A stretch of DNA of 64,000 nt from Rhineura floridana. Its lineage: Eukaryota > Chordata > Lepidosauria > Squamata > Rhineuridae. Location of the stretch: NCBI RefSeq assembly GCF_030035675.1, contig NC_084482.1, forward strand, positions 228,724,943 to 228,788,942, in the 5' to 3' direction. How positions within the stretch are numbered: the stretch's first letter is position 1; each line of letters begins with the position of its first letter. Positions 12,020-25,640 of the stretch are shown here, one piece after another. A program made the translations under genes and the position numbers. Under the pieces are notes generated by a model, which was given only the letters and a program-made list of their open reading frames with translations, was not told the origin of the DNA and ran no database searches.

Positions 12020-12277
12020 CTGTGGAAGAAGATGGATAGTGGACATCAGTGAGCCTGGAACTGTTTTCAAGGTGGCGGGGCTCTAGACTAGTGGGCAGGT
12101 CATGTCATGATGACCTACTTTCAGGTCCATTTTTACATCTGCTTATTTAATGGGTTAAATAAATAATAAATCTGTCATATTCTAGCACTGTCACAATGAT
12201 AAATACACTTGGAGATCTTTTGTAAAACATTATAACTTTTCCATTTCTTACTTTAAAATAAAGATGTATGAAATGAA

Positions 12278-12455
12278 AAATGAAATGGACTGCCTTCAAG
12301 TTGATTCCGACTTCTGGTGATGCTACAAATAGGGTTTTCCTGGCAAGCGGTGTTCAGAGGGGGTTCACCATTGCCTCCCTCTCAGGCTGAGAGGCAGTGA
12401 CTGGCCCAAGGTCACCCAGGGAGCTTCATGGCTGGGTGGGGATTCGAAAGCTGGT
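12278..12455 (-). mobile_element. Sauria-type SINE
   Basis: Reversed order: a BovB-like tail (ACTGCCTTCAAGTTGATTCC), the central region (GCAGTGACTGGCCCAAGGTC) and the start of the tRNA-like part. The 5' head is missing. An A/T-rich tract of TAAA repeats follows to about 12610. Confidence 0.75.
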
Positions 12456-12639
12456 CTTATTTTATTTTATCTTAAAATTAATTAAAAGTACAATAAATTA
12501 AAATAAATAAATAAATATATCAGAGAATACATTTTAAAGAACGATAAAATAAATGAAAACATCTTAAAATATGCAATAAATAAATAAAATAAAGATTTTA
12601 AAATAAATAGTATAGTTGTGTTTCTTGTATTCTGTTATT

Positions 12640-13895
12640 TATTATATTTAATAACAACTCTGTCCCCTTGACAGATATTCCCACTATTCTACTGTCATAC
12701 GTAACTGGTGGCTTTGTACCATACATTCCAGTCCATCGTGGCTCCTGATCAGCCAAGCTGGCCAGGGACATCCCAGGATGTGACAACACGTTCCTTTAAC
12801 TATCACCATGATGCGAGGCCAAGTTTGGTTCCCCTTAGAGTGACTGGAAGTTCTGTATGAAATTCCACTTATAAGTACACTGCTATAGAGAAAAGGTTAC
12901 TTTTAAATCACCATATTGGTGAAAGCCACACAGTATAGACAGTGATTAGGGACCACAGTTAGGGAAAGGGTAATTCTGAGCCAGCCACTCTCCATCAAAC
13001 ACAGAGGGATGAAGAAAGGCAGACCACCCCAGAATACCTCTCACCTCGAGAACACAGTTACATCGATGAAGTAAAATTACACACATCATGCTATTCTAAA
13101 AATCAGTATCAAACCCAGATTTTATGTCCCTTCCACTTTGATTCTGTTATGAAGACTTGCCATATCTCTCCAGCATTCCAAACCAGGAATCTCTAATAAT
13201 CTGTTTTCCCAAGACCAAATAGTGAAAAATACATTAATGAAAAGATTATACACACAAAATACTCATTAAGGGTAGTCACTCACAGTGAGGTGAACGTGAC
13301 CCTTGCCTGATAACCAGGTTTCACCCACAGGATTCTAGGATGTTATGATCCTCTGGATATATTTTCTTAATTTTATATATCTACATAAAAGCAAACGTAT
13401 AAACAAAAAGGATATGTGAATTCTCCATAATCTTAACTAAACCCCTCATTTTTACCATGGGAAGAGCTAATCAGCTCCCCCAGCACTAGTCACTTTCCTC
13501 ACTTGCTCATCAACAATATGACATTAATCGTACGCACATACTTCCTTCGCTGTCATGATTTGGCCAGTGCAACTGAATTCCTTTTCTGTGATCGGAAAGC
13601 CTGTGGCCTTCTTTGTTTGATTCCTTAGCTCCTTGTGATCTTATTATATTTCATAAAGCTGTACCTTTCACATCAATGTTTATATGTGTGAATATATAAA
13701 AATCCATTTTCCCTCCTCACTCTCCAGGGCCCAAATTGCTTGGGACCAGGATGCTTGAGGGGTCCTCCATCAAGAGCAACGCCAGTTTGGGTTCCTTCTG
13801 GAATACAAACAAAAGACCCCGAACTGGAGTTGCTCTTGCCCCACTTCCAACAGGTTTAACAATCCATCCCTCTGCGCAAGGAGCTAGAGAGAGTG
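12640..13895 (+). mobile_element. Possible ERV internal fragment next to an LTR
   Basis: The stretches at 13220-13300 and 13590-13715 resemble 16035-16130 and 16205-16315, which lead into the env fossil at 16300. I infer an old ERV piece from the same family. I see no recognisable protein of useful length. It is broken and its ends are uncertain. Confidence 0.35.
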
Positions 13896-14235
13896 AGGGT
13901 CCCACAGCCAGCTAGGCTTGCCTACTTTTACCTGTGCTGTTCTCTGCCTGACTTCCTTCCATGGCAAACTAATATGCTCAGGGAAGCTGACCTGTCCCTC
14001 CGTCTTCTTCTTCGACTGTCTGAGAGAGAGGAGACGCCTTTGTCTCTGGTCTCTCTCTCCTGAGCCACGAGGGCAACTCCCAAGTCTGGGCGTTGCGCCT
14101 CCAACTTAGTTAGAACTAGGTATGCCTTTCCTATCTACTACGTATTTCTAGAAATAAAGGAGCCTTTCTTGTTTTACTGAGTCTTAAGTCTCAGTGATCC
14201 ATAAACCTCCTTTATACTTTTTACCTAAGAAGACT
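13895..14235 (+). mobile_element. ERV LTR fossil, family copy 1
   Basis: The block with CACGAGGGCAACTCCCAA, GTATGCCTTTCCTATCTACTA and AAATAAAGGAGC (poly(A) signal) recurs at 15478-15800 and 50262-50600, and as a fragment at 14984-15045. I read it as an LTR with its R/U5 part after the AATAAA. It is old and apparently solitary. Confidence 0.6.
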
Positions 14236-14342
14236 GTCTGTTGTTTATTTAACTAGTGTACATAAGAGGAAGGTGGGCCTGGCTATTCTCAGTTCCGCTC
14301 CTGCGTCTACACTTTGCTAAGAAATAGGACTACAAACCGTTC

Positions 14343-14461
14343 CTATTCCACTGAAACCAAACAGATGGTGCCCGCGATGATGCCCAGAATGCCAACGGCC
14401 AAGCCCAGGGCACAGAGCACATTCTCCATCATCTCAGGGATGGGAGATGGCGCCTTGGAAT
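14343..14461 (-). CDS. Second MHC class II alpha chain, TM exon
   Basis: The minus-strand exon starts after a CACCCCCAG acceptor (AG at 14463-14462). It reads SKAPSPIPEMMENVLCALGLAVGILGIIAGTICLVSVE and a stop. It parallels the exon at 11036-11196 (SKELALIPETAQNVLCGLSI), with the same Gly-rich TM segment but a cytoplasmic tail of only a few residues. Together with the damaged alpha2 exon at 14875-14985 it forms a second, tandem alpha gene in the same orientation. The TM exon itself is open, but the gene is unlikely to make a class II chain because its alpha2 exon is cut. Confidence 0.75.
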
Positions 14462-14874
14462 CTGGGGGTGGGTGGCGGTACAAAGAGACAGGAGAGGGGG
14501 AAGGATGGGCTCTGTGCATCTCCCCACCACCTGATCCCCAGCTGAGGGGTGGTTGTCCCACCAATCCCAAAGCGCCATTCATTACTCAAGTTCCTGCCAA
14601 AGAAAGGCATCCCAAAAGCTGCCCATAAGCAAATCCGATGTTATTTTTTAAAAAACAAAAAAATTACAAGTTTCTAAGCCTTCAGAAACACTAGGAAAAT
14701 TCAAACGAGAGGCACTATCTACCTCCTGAAACCCCAGAAGGGGGCTGAGCACCTTACCGTGCCCCACAGCTGGCAGGAAAAGTGCAAGGGTCCTTAATTT
14801 CCATAAATTACTCTGATTTTTTTTATTTTTTTTTACATCCAGAGAGAAGCCCAAAGAGGCTCCTGTGCGCTTAC

Positions 14875-14985
14875 GCCAGATCTTCTCCGTGCTCCCCTTG
14901 GGGAGGCCCCAGTGCTCCACTTGGCAGATGTAGAAGCCCCCTTCCCTTACCTTCCCTAAGGGGAGGTAGGAGAAATAAGAAAAGG
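14875..14985 (-). pseudogene. Second MHC class II alpha chain, truncated alpha2 exon
   Basis: Only the last third of an alpha2 exon is present. It reads FSYFSYLPLGKVREGGFYICQVEHWGLPKGSTEKIWR, ending at the GTAAGC donor (14874-14869) as in the first copy. It retains the second Ig cysteine (FYIC) and the VEHWGLP hallmark. At about 14984 the exon stops where a reversed fragment of the local LTR family begins (to 15045). No rest of the alpha2 exon is found on the far side. The second alpha gene is thus a pseudogene broken by an LTR-associated rearrangement. Confidence 0.8.
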
Positions 14986-15045
14986 TACTTTATTTATAGA
15001 AATACATAGTAGATAGGAAAGCCATACCTACTTTGTTTCACTTGC
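14984..15045 (-). mobile_element. ERV LTR fossil fragment
   Basis: It is the reverse complement of the LTR segment with AAGTATGCCTTTCCTATCTAC and the AATAAAG signal, as at 15700-15750. It abuts the broken alpha2 exon. Confidence 0.6.
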
Positions 15046-15477
15046 ATCAGGTACCGAATCAGTCGGTAGAGGTTCAGAAGGTAGGCCTCTGGGTTCAGCT
15101 CCAACTTTCTTGCGCTGTGACACATGTCCAATTGTGTGCACCTTGATGGCAGAACGGGCCATCAGAGTCACTAGATATGGACTTTGCCACCAAGAGTGGG
15201 ATGACCAGGCTCCGTGAGGGGCTCTGAAAAGGCCTCTTTGACCTATGAATGCAATGTTCTAACAGCATCCATTAATACATAGCAGTACTTCAACAAGGCT
15301 CCATCCGCTAACTTTAACGTGGAAGGATGAGAGAGAAAAGGTGGTGAAAAGGGCATGCACGTGGGCCATGCCTCAAAATCTCTTCTGGAGACAATCCATG
15401 CTCACAGTTAGCAGTGTTGGGAGTGTGGCAAGAGCCACTGATGAGTTGTTCTTATGCTTCTGTTAATATAAGGGAGA
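15046..15477. other. No recognised feature
   Basis: This lies between the LTR fragment and the next LTR copy. A minus-strand frame includes LELNPEAYLLNLYRLIRYLM, which I cannot assign. It does not resemble the missing part of the alpha2 exon. Confidence 0.35.
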
Positions 15478-15800
15478 TAGAGTGAGGGTCCTCCAGGTGG
15501 CTAGGCTTGGCTACTTTCACCTGTGCTGTGCTCGTCTTCCTTCCGTTGCGACTGATTTGTCTCAGGGAAGCTTATCTGCCCCTCCTCCTTCCTCCCTTTC
15601 TTCTCCAACTATCTGGAAGAGCAGAGACGTGCCTCTCTCCCTCCTGAGCCACGAGGGCAGCTCCCACATCTGGGCGTTGCGCCTCCAACTTGGTTAGTTA
15701 GAAGTAGGTATGCCTTTCCTATCTACTATGTATTTCTAAAAATAAAGTAGCTTTTCTTATTTTACTAAGTCTGAAGTCCCAGTGATCTAAATGCAGGGTA
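15478..15800 (+). mobile_element. ERV LTR fossil, family copy 2
   Basis: Same family as 13895-14235. It is followed at 15800 by the CAGGGTAAAAG stretch also seen in the copy at 50262-50600. Confidence 0.6.
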
Positions 15801-15804
15801 AAAG

Positions 15805-15912
15805 CCATCTCGTTGTCCTGATGCGCAACCTATACTCTGGACAAGAGGCTACTGTAAGGACAGAATATGGAGAAACTGATTGACTTGAAGGCACATAACA
15901 ACAACAACTGCT
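15805..15912 (+). mobile_element. BovB LINE fragment with internal deletion
   Basis: GTCCTGATGCGCAACCTATACTC...GAATATGGAGAAACTGATT matches the BovB RT region at 21534-21600. It then jumps directly to the BovB 3' terminus (GACTTGAAGGCACATAACAAC). Confidence 0.75.
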
Positions 15913-16289
15913 TCTTGTTATGTAGAATAACTTTGTATCTAAATAATAAAGCAGAGTTTAACAGCGGTCTGAAATGCTTGTCTCTCTCTCTCTTTTACCT
16001 TTTATGATTGGCAACTATTTCACTAACAATTAATTTCCCAGCATCAAACAGTTTAAAATATCAATCATGGGTTACATGCTCATTTGCTTCTGAACAATAT
16101 ACTCATTAATTAAAGTTAATCACACACACAGGCCTGTTTGCTTCATTTCATGAGTTGAGAAGTTCAAGCTGAACTTGCTTCTCTATGAGACTAGATTTTA
16201 GGGTCTCATAGGACTGTGGGCCTTTTTGCTTAGTTCCTTGTGATTTGATTATATTTCATAAACATATGCCTTCTATGTTTATATGTGTG

Positions 16290-17480
16290 GATATATAAAA
16301 TTCTCCATTATAACCTCACCCAGAATCCCACTTTCTGCCAACATTATCATGATTTTCATGCTTCCTGTAACTATTCCATTGATGACATGATCTATTGTTT
16401 TGCCTTTGCCAATTCTGCTGGTCATCAGGTATGGGATTGGAAATACCTGAATGATTGGGGAGCCTGTTTTCGGAACAGAACTAGCAACCCTCATGATCCA
16501 GGTGGTGGTGTTCCTTGGCAGGAAATGGCTGGTCCCTACTACCAAAGGTTCCATAAGTTCAACCATCGAAAACATAGTCTTTCCCCCTTCAACAAAGGCC
16601 CATGGGAAGCTCTAGTAGGACATGATTGGGTCTGTGGAAATAAAGCCTATGAAGTATTGCCAAAATATTGGATTGGCTCCTGCTATGTTGCCTGGCTTAT
16701 ACCAGCTGTCAGGGTCACTCAGGTACCCCCCAGGTGGTAGAATCAGGAACAAGAGAGCCTCACCAATCAGAGAAAAAAGAGGGAAATCAAACCCTGCTCA
16801 CCACTCTGCACAATGGAACATAGAAAACCGCAGGCACTTAAAGATGGGCTGAGTAATAGAGTGGTCTTTCCTGCCCTTGGCTGGCACGGCCGCCATAGGT
16901 TCTGGAGTATTGAGACTTCAATCTGTGGTGGAAATTCTTGCAAATGAGATCAAAGAAGCTCTTCCTGTGGCCTCTATGGCTATAAAGACCCCTCTGGCAA
17001 CCCAAACCCAAGTAAGGAAAACGGTTCTCCAAAACAGGATGGCACTGGACTCTGCTCGCTACGGATGGAATGACTTGCACCATCATTGGGAGTGAATGTT
17101 GTTCCTACATAAACAGTTCAGCTGGAGAGATTGAATCCCATGCCAACTCCATAATAGATCATGCTGAGGAAATAGCAGCAGTAGCTTATTTTGACCGGAG
17201 TAGCGATTTTGATTGGTGGGGATGGCTACCAAATCCAGGTGGATGGCTAGGAGGCCTAGGAAAAAATCTGCTAAAATATGTTATAATGGGATAATGTTTG
17301 CTTGTGCTCATATATGTAATAATCCAGTTGGTTTTACGTTGTATTAGACGCTGTGTGGCAAAGACTACTAAGTCCATCACAAAAACTGATGTTCGAATGA
17401 TGCACATGGAGGTAACAATGACAGAGGATCTAGAGGAAGTAGATAAAGTAATACATGAAATGTCCTTAATTGAATATTGA
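16290..17480 (+). mobile_element. Retroviral env fossil (block C)
   Basis: Decayed env-like frames run from the C-terminal part of a surface subunit (WVCGNKAYEVLPKYW) into a transmembrane subunit. The latter has a CX6CC motif (17075-17101), a tryptophan-rich membrane-proximal WLPNPGGWLGGLGKN segment, a membrane span and a cytoplasmic tail ending EMSLIEY. This is the layout of gamma-type (class I) endogenous retroviruses. No gag or pol is adjacent. It is old and broken in several places. The 3' part recurs in block D at 52493-52858. Confidence 0.75.
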
Positions 17481-17719
17481 ATCTGGCAGCTAGAAACTGC
17501 CAGAGAGGGAGATATGATGGGGAAAAAGTGGACAACTGAGAGGCCATTTTGGCTTCTGCAGCCACCTTGGACTCAGCATCCATCTTGGGTGCTCACCCAA
17601 CTCTGTAAAAGCAAAAATGCCTCTGTCTCTGCAAAGGAAAAACTGACAGGCCACCAAGATAGCAGGTGAAGGGAAGTGGAACAGTGTGTGGTTAAGCTAA
17701 GAGAAGCCTCCCCATAAAG

Positions 17720-19974
<2,255 letters not shown>

Positions 19975-20390
19975 CTGAGGGAATGAAAAGAAAAGGAGAT
20001 AAAATGCTGTGGAGAAATCCTGTGAATATATCATGATTTGTCCTATGAAAACATCTCTTGGAGCTCTGTTGATATCATGTTTGACTGTCAAAGGTCGAGG
20101 CCTTGTATGGAGTTATTTTAGCAGTGCTTGGTAACAGGTTGTGAGAAGAGATGTAGAGAGAGACAATTTTAACAAAAATCTGTGCTCTTGTTCCTCCATT
20201 TAAGGTGGACAGCCCAGTACTTATGCACAGCTAGAATGTCCAAACCTAGGATGGATCCTATCTGAGAGGAACATGGTGCTTTCCACTGCCCAGAGGGCAG
20301 CTTGCATCCCCTCCCTCCCAAAATGTTAGCCCCGTTACCTGCAACACAAGACAATGCTGGAAGATGACACTCTGCAAGCTTCTGCAGAAG
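19975..20390. other. Intron or flank shared by blocks C and D
   Basis: No gene is seen. The stretch around 20160-20330 matches 54890-55060, showing that the C/D duplication runs through it. Confidence 0.6.
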
Positions 20391-22470
20391 AAAAGTGGAC
20401 AAGTACGAGTAGTGCTGTGTGACTAATGGCACAGCTGGGTCAAAGCCCAAAGGAAGCCCAGAGGCTGATGCGCACAGATGCAAAAGGAGAGTCCGGAGTT
20501 GTACAAGGTACACAATAGGAACATGGAATGTGAGAAGCATGAACCAGGGAAAGTTAGAAGATGTCAAGCAAGAAATGGAATGCATCAACATTACAACAGT
20601 TGGTGTGAGTGAATTAAATAATGGGAAAGGGACAAAATATTTTATGCAGGAAATCATAAATGAAGAAGAAATGGCATTGCTCTAATAGAGAGAAGTGACG
20701 TAGGAAAAGCACTTAGGAGCTATAATGAAAACCCTGAGTGTGAGTGTGGGGCAAGGTCAAACTCACTCTGAGAGTGAGAAACCCATCAACATAACCATCA
20801 TCTCAGTCTATGCTCCAACGACAAACACAGAAGAGGAAATTGAGAGATTTTACACAGAAGTACAGGAAGAAATTAAAAGGAAATTTAGACGGAGGGATGT
20901 TGAATAATCAACAGGGGAACACACTGATTGATTGAGGTAAAATAAAGGGAGGATGGAAGCAATACACTGAAGAACTCTGTAAAAGAGATGCAAGGATGAC
21001 AGATTCATTCATGGAAGAACCATATGATGAAGAACCAGACATTTTAGAATGTGAGGTGAAAGCTGCTCTTAAAATACTTTGAAGAAACAATTACCAGGAA
21101 TATATGGCATACCAATAGAGTTGCTACAAGCTACTGAGACTGAATCTGTCCAAATTTTGACAAAACTTAGTCAACAAATATGGAAAATAAAACAATAGCC
21201 CACAGACTGGAAGTGTTCAATATCCTACTCCAGAGAAAGGGGATCCCAGGGAATGCAGTAATTTTTGAACTATTGCCTTAATATCCCATGCAAGTAAAGT
21301 GAAGGCTCTTACCATATATGGAGCGAGAAGGGCCAGATGTCCAAGCTAGTTTTAGAAAGGGAAGAGGTACCACAGATCGTATAGCAAACATACGTTGGAT
21401 ACTGGAACGGAGCAAGGAATTCCAGAAGGAAATCGCCCTGTGCTTTATAGATTACAGCAAAACCTTTGACTGTGTAGATCATGAAAAACTATGGAATGCT
21501 TTAAAAGAAATGGGGGTGCCACAGCATCTGATTGTCCTGATGCGCAACCTATACTCTGCAGAAGAGGCTACTGTAAGGACAGAATATGGAGAAACCGATG
21601 GGTTCCCCATCGGAAAGGGTGTGAGACAGGGGTGTATTTTATCACCCTATTTGTTTAATCTGTATGCAGAACATATCATATGGAAAGCGGGATTGGACCA
21701 AGATGAAGGAGGTGTGAAAATTGGAGGGAGAAATATCAATAATTTAAGATATGCAGACAATACCACACTACTAGCAGAAACCAGTAATGATTTGAAACGA
21801 ATGCTGATGAAAGTGAAAGAGGAAAGCACAAAAGCAGGACTACAGCTGAACGTCAAGAAGACTAAAATGATGACAACAGAAGATTTATGTAACTTTACAG
21901 TTGACAATGAGGACATTGAACTTGTCAAGGATCAATACCTTGGCACAGTCATTAACCAAAATGGAGACAATAGTCAAGAAATGAGAAGAAGGCTAGGACT
22001 GGGGAGGGCAGCTGTGAGAGAACTAGAAAAGGTCCTCAAATGCAAAGATGCATCACTGAACACCAAAGTCAGGATCTTTCAGACCATGTTATTCCTGAAA
22101 AATCAACTCATTTGAAATGTGGTGTTGGAGGAGAGCTTTGCGGATACCATGGACTGCAAAAAAGACAAATAATTGGGTGTTAGAACAAATTAAACCAGAA
22201 CTATCACTAGAAGCTAAAATGATGAAACAGGTTATCATACTTTGGACACATCATGAGAAGACATGATTCATTAGAAAAGACAATAATGTTGGGAAAAACA
22301 GCAGGGAGTAGAATAAGAGGAAGGCCAAACAAGAGATGGCTTGATTCCATAAAGGAAGCCACAGACCTGAGCTTACAAGATCTGAACAGGGTGGTTCATG
22401 ACAGATGCTTCTGGAGATCACTGATTCATAGGGTCGCCATAAGTCGTGATTGACTTGAAGGCACATAACA
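20390..22470 (+). mobile_element. BovB (RTE) LINE, near full length but broken (block C)
   Basis: It starts with the BovB endonuclease N-terminus (GTWNVRSMNQGKLEDVKQEMECINI). It has lost most of the endonuclease, then encodes the reverse transcriptase at 21318-22115 ([48 protein letters not shown]). It ends with the BovB 3' end to CTTGAAGGCACATAACA. The catalytic box reads YADN instead of YADD, so the RT would be inactive, and there are several frame breaks. The matching LINE in block D is at 55140-57500. Confidence 0.9.
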
Positions 22471-22640
22471 ACCATCAATATAAATGTAATATCAGTCTAT
22501 GCTCCAATGGCAAACACAAAAGAAGAAATTGAGAGATTTTACACAGAAGTGCAGGAAGAAATTAAAGGGAAATTTAGACCAAGAGTAGGGATGTTGAATA
22601 ATCAACAGGGAAACACGCTGAATGACCAAGATAAAATTCA
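22471..22640 (+). mobile_element. BovB endonuclease fragment
   Basis: This repeats the piece ATCAGTCTATGCTCCAA...ACACAGAAGTGCAGGAAGAAATTAAA seen at 20805-20880. It sits directly behind the previous BovB 3' end, so it is a second, 5'-derived fragment. Confidence 0.75.
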
Positions 22641-22935
22641 CTAATAGGCAAAAAACCTTGCGGTTTAAGAATGTACCTGTAGCCCACAGATATTTCTATC
22701 AAACTTTCAAAAGCAGGGAAATTGGGCAGCTCTAGTGAATGCGCCAGGGGAGCAGGAGACCTGACCTCCTCTCTGAGATATTGGACTGCCCTACAAATTG
22801 GTCAGAATGCAAACACCATTTGGGTTGGTCTTTCACAGTCCAATCCACTTCCTGTGTAGCTTGGAAGAATTTGGTAACATGTGCCTCTGAGCATATGGGG
22901 AGTGGTGGCAACACCTGCCATCTCCAAAGATGGAG
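22640..22935 (+). repeat. Unnamed interspersed repeat, partial copy
   Basis: It is the reverse complement of 25980-26275 (GGACTGCCCTACAAATTGGTC, GACTGTGAAAGACCAACCC). The two copies lie inverted about 3 kb apart and bracket the LINE-like block at 23470-25640. Confidence 0.8.
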
Positions 22936-23210
22936 AATTATATTTTTGTATGTTTGTTGGTGGTGTTCTTACTTTGCTTCTTTCCTGTGTTTCTAATGTT
23001 TCTACAGAGAATCTAAACTAGAAAATTTTATTTCCCGCATTATTCACCCTGGAAATCAAATTTATTTATTTTCATTAATTTCAAAGTCTTTTTATTGGTC
23101 AACGTCATATGATGGTGAAGACAGCCTTTTGTGTTTCAAATTGGAGGTTCTATTTCTATTTTCGGTGCATTAACAGTTGAATCTGAAACTGCAGTTTGAT
23201 GAAAAATCAT

Positions 23211-23445
23211 CAAATCATAGAACAGTAGAGTTGGAAGGGGCCTATAAGGTCATTGAGTCCAACCCCCTGCTCAATGCAGGAATCCAAATCAAAGCATTCC
23301 CAACAGATGGCTGTCCAGCTGCCTCTTGAAGGCCTCCAGTGTTGGAGAGCCCACTAGCTCTCTAGGAAATTGGTTCCATTGTCGTATGGCTCTAACAGTT
23401 AGGATGTTTTTCCTGATGTCCAGTCGAAATCTGGCTTCCTTCAAC
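23211..23445 (-). mobile_element. CR1 LINE 3' end
   Basis: The reversed CR1 tail (ATCATAGAACAGTAGAGTTGG) is followed by its C-terminal coding end (CCAGTCGAAATCTGGCTTCC), as in 5700-5977. Confidence 0.85.
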
Positions 23446-23469
23446 TACATAACTCTAGCTGTTGGGGAA

Positions 23470-25640
23470 AAAAAGGATGCATGTTTTCAGCCTGCTATGT
23501 TTAAACCACTTTATTTAAGGCAAGGTGGGCACAGTCAATTAAAAACATAGATTGTTTTCTGCAGCTGTCTGTTGGGCTGAGAGGTGTGTCCCCTTTCGGC
23601 CAGGGCTCTTCTCAGAAGTCTGATGGTTGGGTACGGCCAACGTCTGGCCCCGCTGTGGGCCCCCTTTTGCAAGTACAGCTGAGTTGCTTAGCTTGCAGAT
23701 TTTCCAGGTGAGATTTTAACAGATCCAGCTTCAGCACGATTTCATTTTGGTCTTCTGTAGGCAAGTCATGAAAGGATTCTACCAGCCGCATCTCTTCGTT
23801 GTCAAGCAGGGCAGGCTCCTTGTTTGTAGAGCTCCTACTCGGAAGGGGTATTGGGAGGCTAAGTCCATCCTGGGGTGGAGGCACAGGGCCTGTGGAAATG
23901 TCTAAATCTATCAGGTTGGTAGGGGCATGGGGCTCATTTCCCTGATCGTTTTTTGGAGAAGGGAGGTGGGAAGGGCAATAAGGCCAGAGGAGGCGCCACA
24001 TTCTCAAAAAGCCTTAGGACTGTGATCCCCCTTGCAAGGAAGGCATTTCCATGAATGTACACCATTGTAGCCAGACTCCAGTCCCTGAAGGTGACCACCA
24101 TGCACACGCTCCAATAGTTATGAAACAGGTAGTCAATGTGAAATATGTTTCTTGTGTGTAACTGGCCAGGGACAGCTGTCTCTAGAGTTTGTGCTTATAT
24201 TGGCAAAAAAGCCCTTCAGGTTTTGGGTAGTTCACTAAAACCAGCTTGCGTCGATTCAGTACTAGATTCCAGTTGGAGGTTTTTGCACATTCATGTAAGG
24301 GCTGCTCTATTACAGGGAATGTGGGCCCAAGGACTTGGGCTGCCGAGACTGGGCACAGCTCCTGAGATGACTGTGGTAAGGGAGACAATAAAGGGGAAGT
24401 GCATGGGGTAGCGCAAGCTGGGACAGGAGCACTCTAAGGTCCTTTGTGCCTGGCTTCCTCCTTAGATTTCGAGTAATTTGAAGAGTCGGTGGAACCTCAT
24501 TTTCCTGGATCGTGGGGGTTTGGGATTTTTGATGTTTTCGCTCTTCTTTGGAATGCCCTCTCCAGTCACAGGCGCTTTTATTGTTAGATGTTTGACTGCG
24601 CACCACCCCGGTCTGTGGGAGGGGCACGGATGTTTGGGAGCCCACACTTCTCACTCCAGGGCCTGAGCTTTCACCCCCATTGGACTGGCCTGCCTTTCTC
24701 GAGATTTCCACCAGGGTGCTTAGGAGATGGTTGCATTCAGAAAGAATGGATTTTACGTGTCCGAGGTCCTCCAGCACCAGGAAGATCCAACCTTCAAGTC
24801 ACTGTGGATGATTCAGGGGTGTCACTCTGGTTCTCTAAGCCCAAGCTGCCTATTGGCTCTATCAGTGGGTTGTACATCGAATCCTTTAGTTCTCAAGCTG
24901 CAGCAAGGAGAAATCTTCAGGTGCAGCCAGCTCAGCTGCTAAATCCACGGAGGCAAAATCCTCCTTTAGTCCAGTAAAGTTGGTTTTATGATCCAAAATC
25001 CAGTCCAGATGAATATTTGAGGAAGGCGGTGGAATCAAGGGCGCCTCTTTGAGCTCAGAATCCTCCTCCGTGGGTGGAAAAAACTGGGTGATTTTTGTTT
25101 GTTGGGCCCGCAGCTTTGAAGGGACCTCCCCCACAGTCAGAGCAATTCCCCGATCCCTATATCCCTTTCTGGTGAGCACCATGATAACAGGGAGCTCGCC
25201 CAAAGGAAAGTAGAAATGGGGAGGAAAAAAAGGGATAAAAACGGGAAGTAGGAGTAGGCCACGGCCTTAAACGCCTGAAGACTTTTATCCCTGTGACATT
25301 GAACTCGGGCGACCTGGTTTCCCGGGGGCAGGCAGGCCCTTATCTCCCCTCTTGACAGTTCGCCTGAGGTAGCTTTGGCTTCCCTTCAGATACCAGTGAA
25401 GGCTTGTAAACTACGAAGATTGTCTGGCTCCCTGCCGAGTTGCTGAATTAGGGCTCTCCAGGTGAAATGGAGCCTCTGGGAGTTTACGAACGGTTAGACC
25501 AGGAATCTCTGGGCCCCTTGAGAACTTTAGAGTTGAGTGTTGTATTGAAAAAACCAAGGAAGCCAGGGACAGAACAGAAGGATAGAACGCTGGAGATTTA
25601 AAATAAACAATGGAGATAAGAGCGAACATAGAGCACAGCT
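23470..25640 (-). mobile_element. LINE-like ORF1 region, family uncertain
   Basis: Three broken minus-strand frames line up. 25203-24886 starts MGELPVIMVLTRKGYRDRG and contains LRAQQTKITQFFPP. 24777-24310 follows with a low-complexity linker. 24007-23612 reads NLIDLDISTGPVPPPQDG...ELLDNEEMRL-like and ends CKRGPTAGPDVGR. Between them, shifted frames read KLVLVNYPKPEG and YIHGNAFLARGI, reminiscent of the RNA-binding domain of LINE ORF1 proteins. QTKITQFF fits the PCNA-interacting (PIP-box) pattern Q-x-x-I-x-x-F-F. I infer an ORF1 with its 5' UTR (to about 25640) and no RT. It could instead be a decayed host gene. I count at least four frame breaks. Confidence 0.4.
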
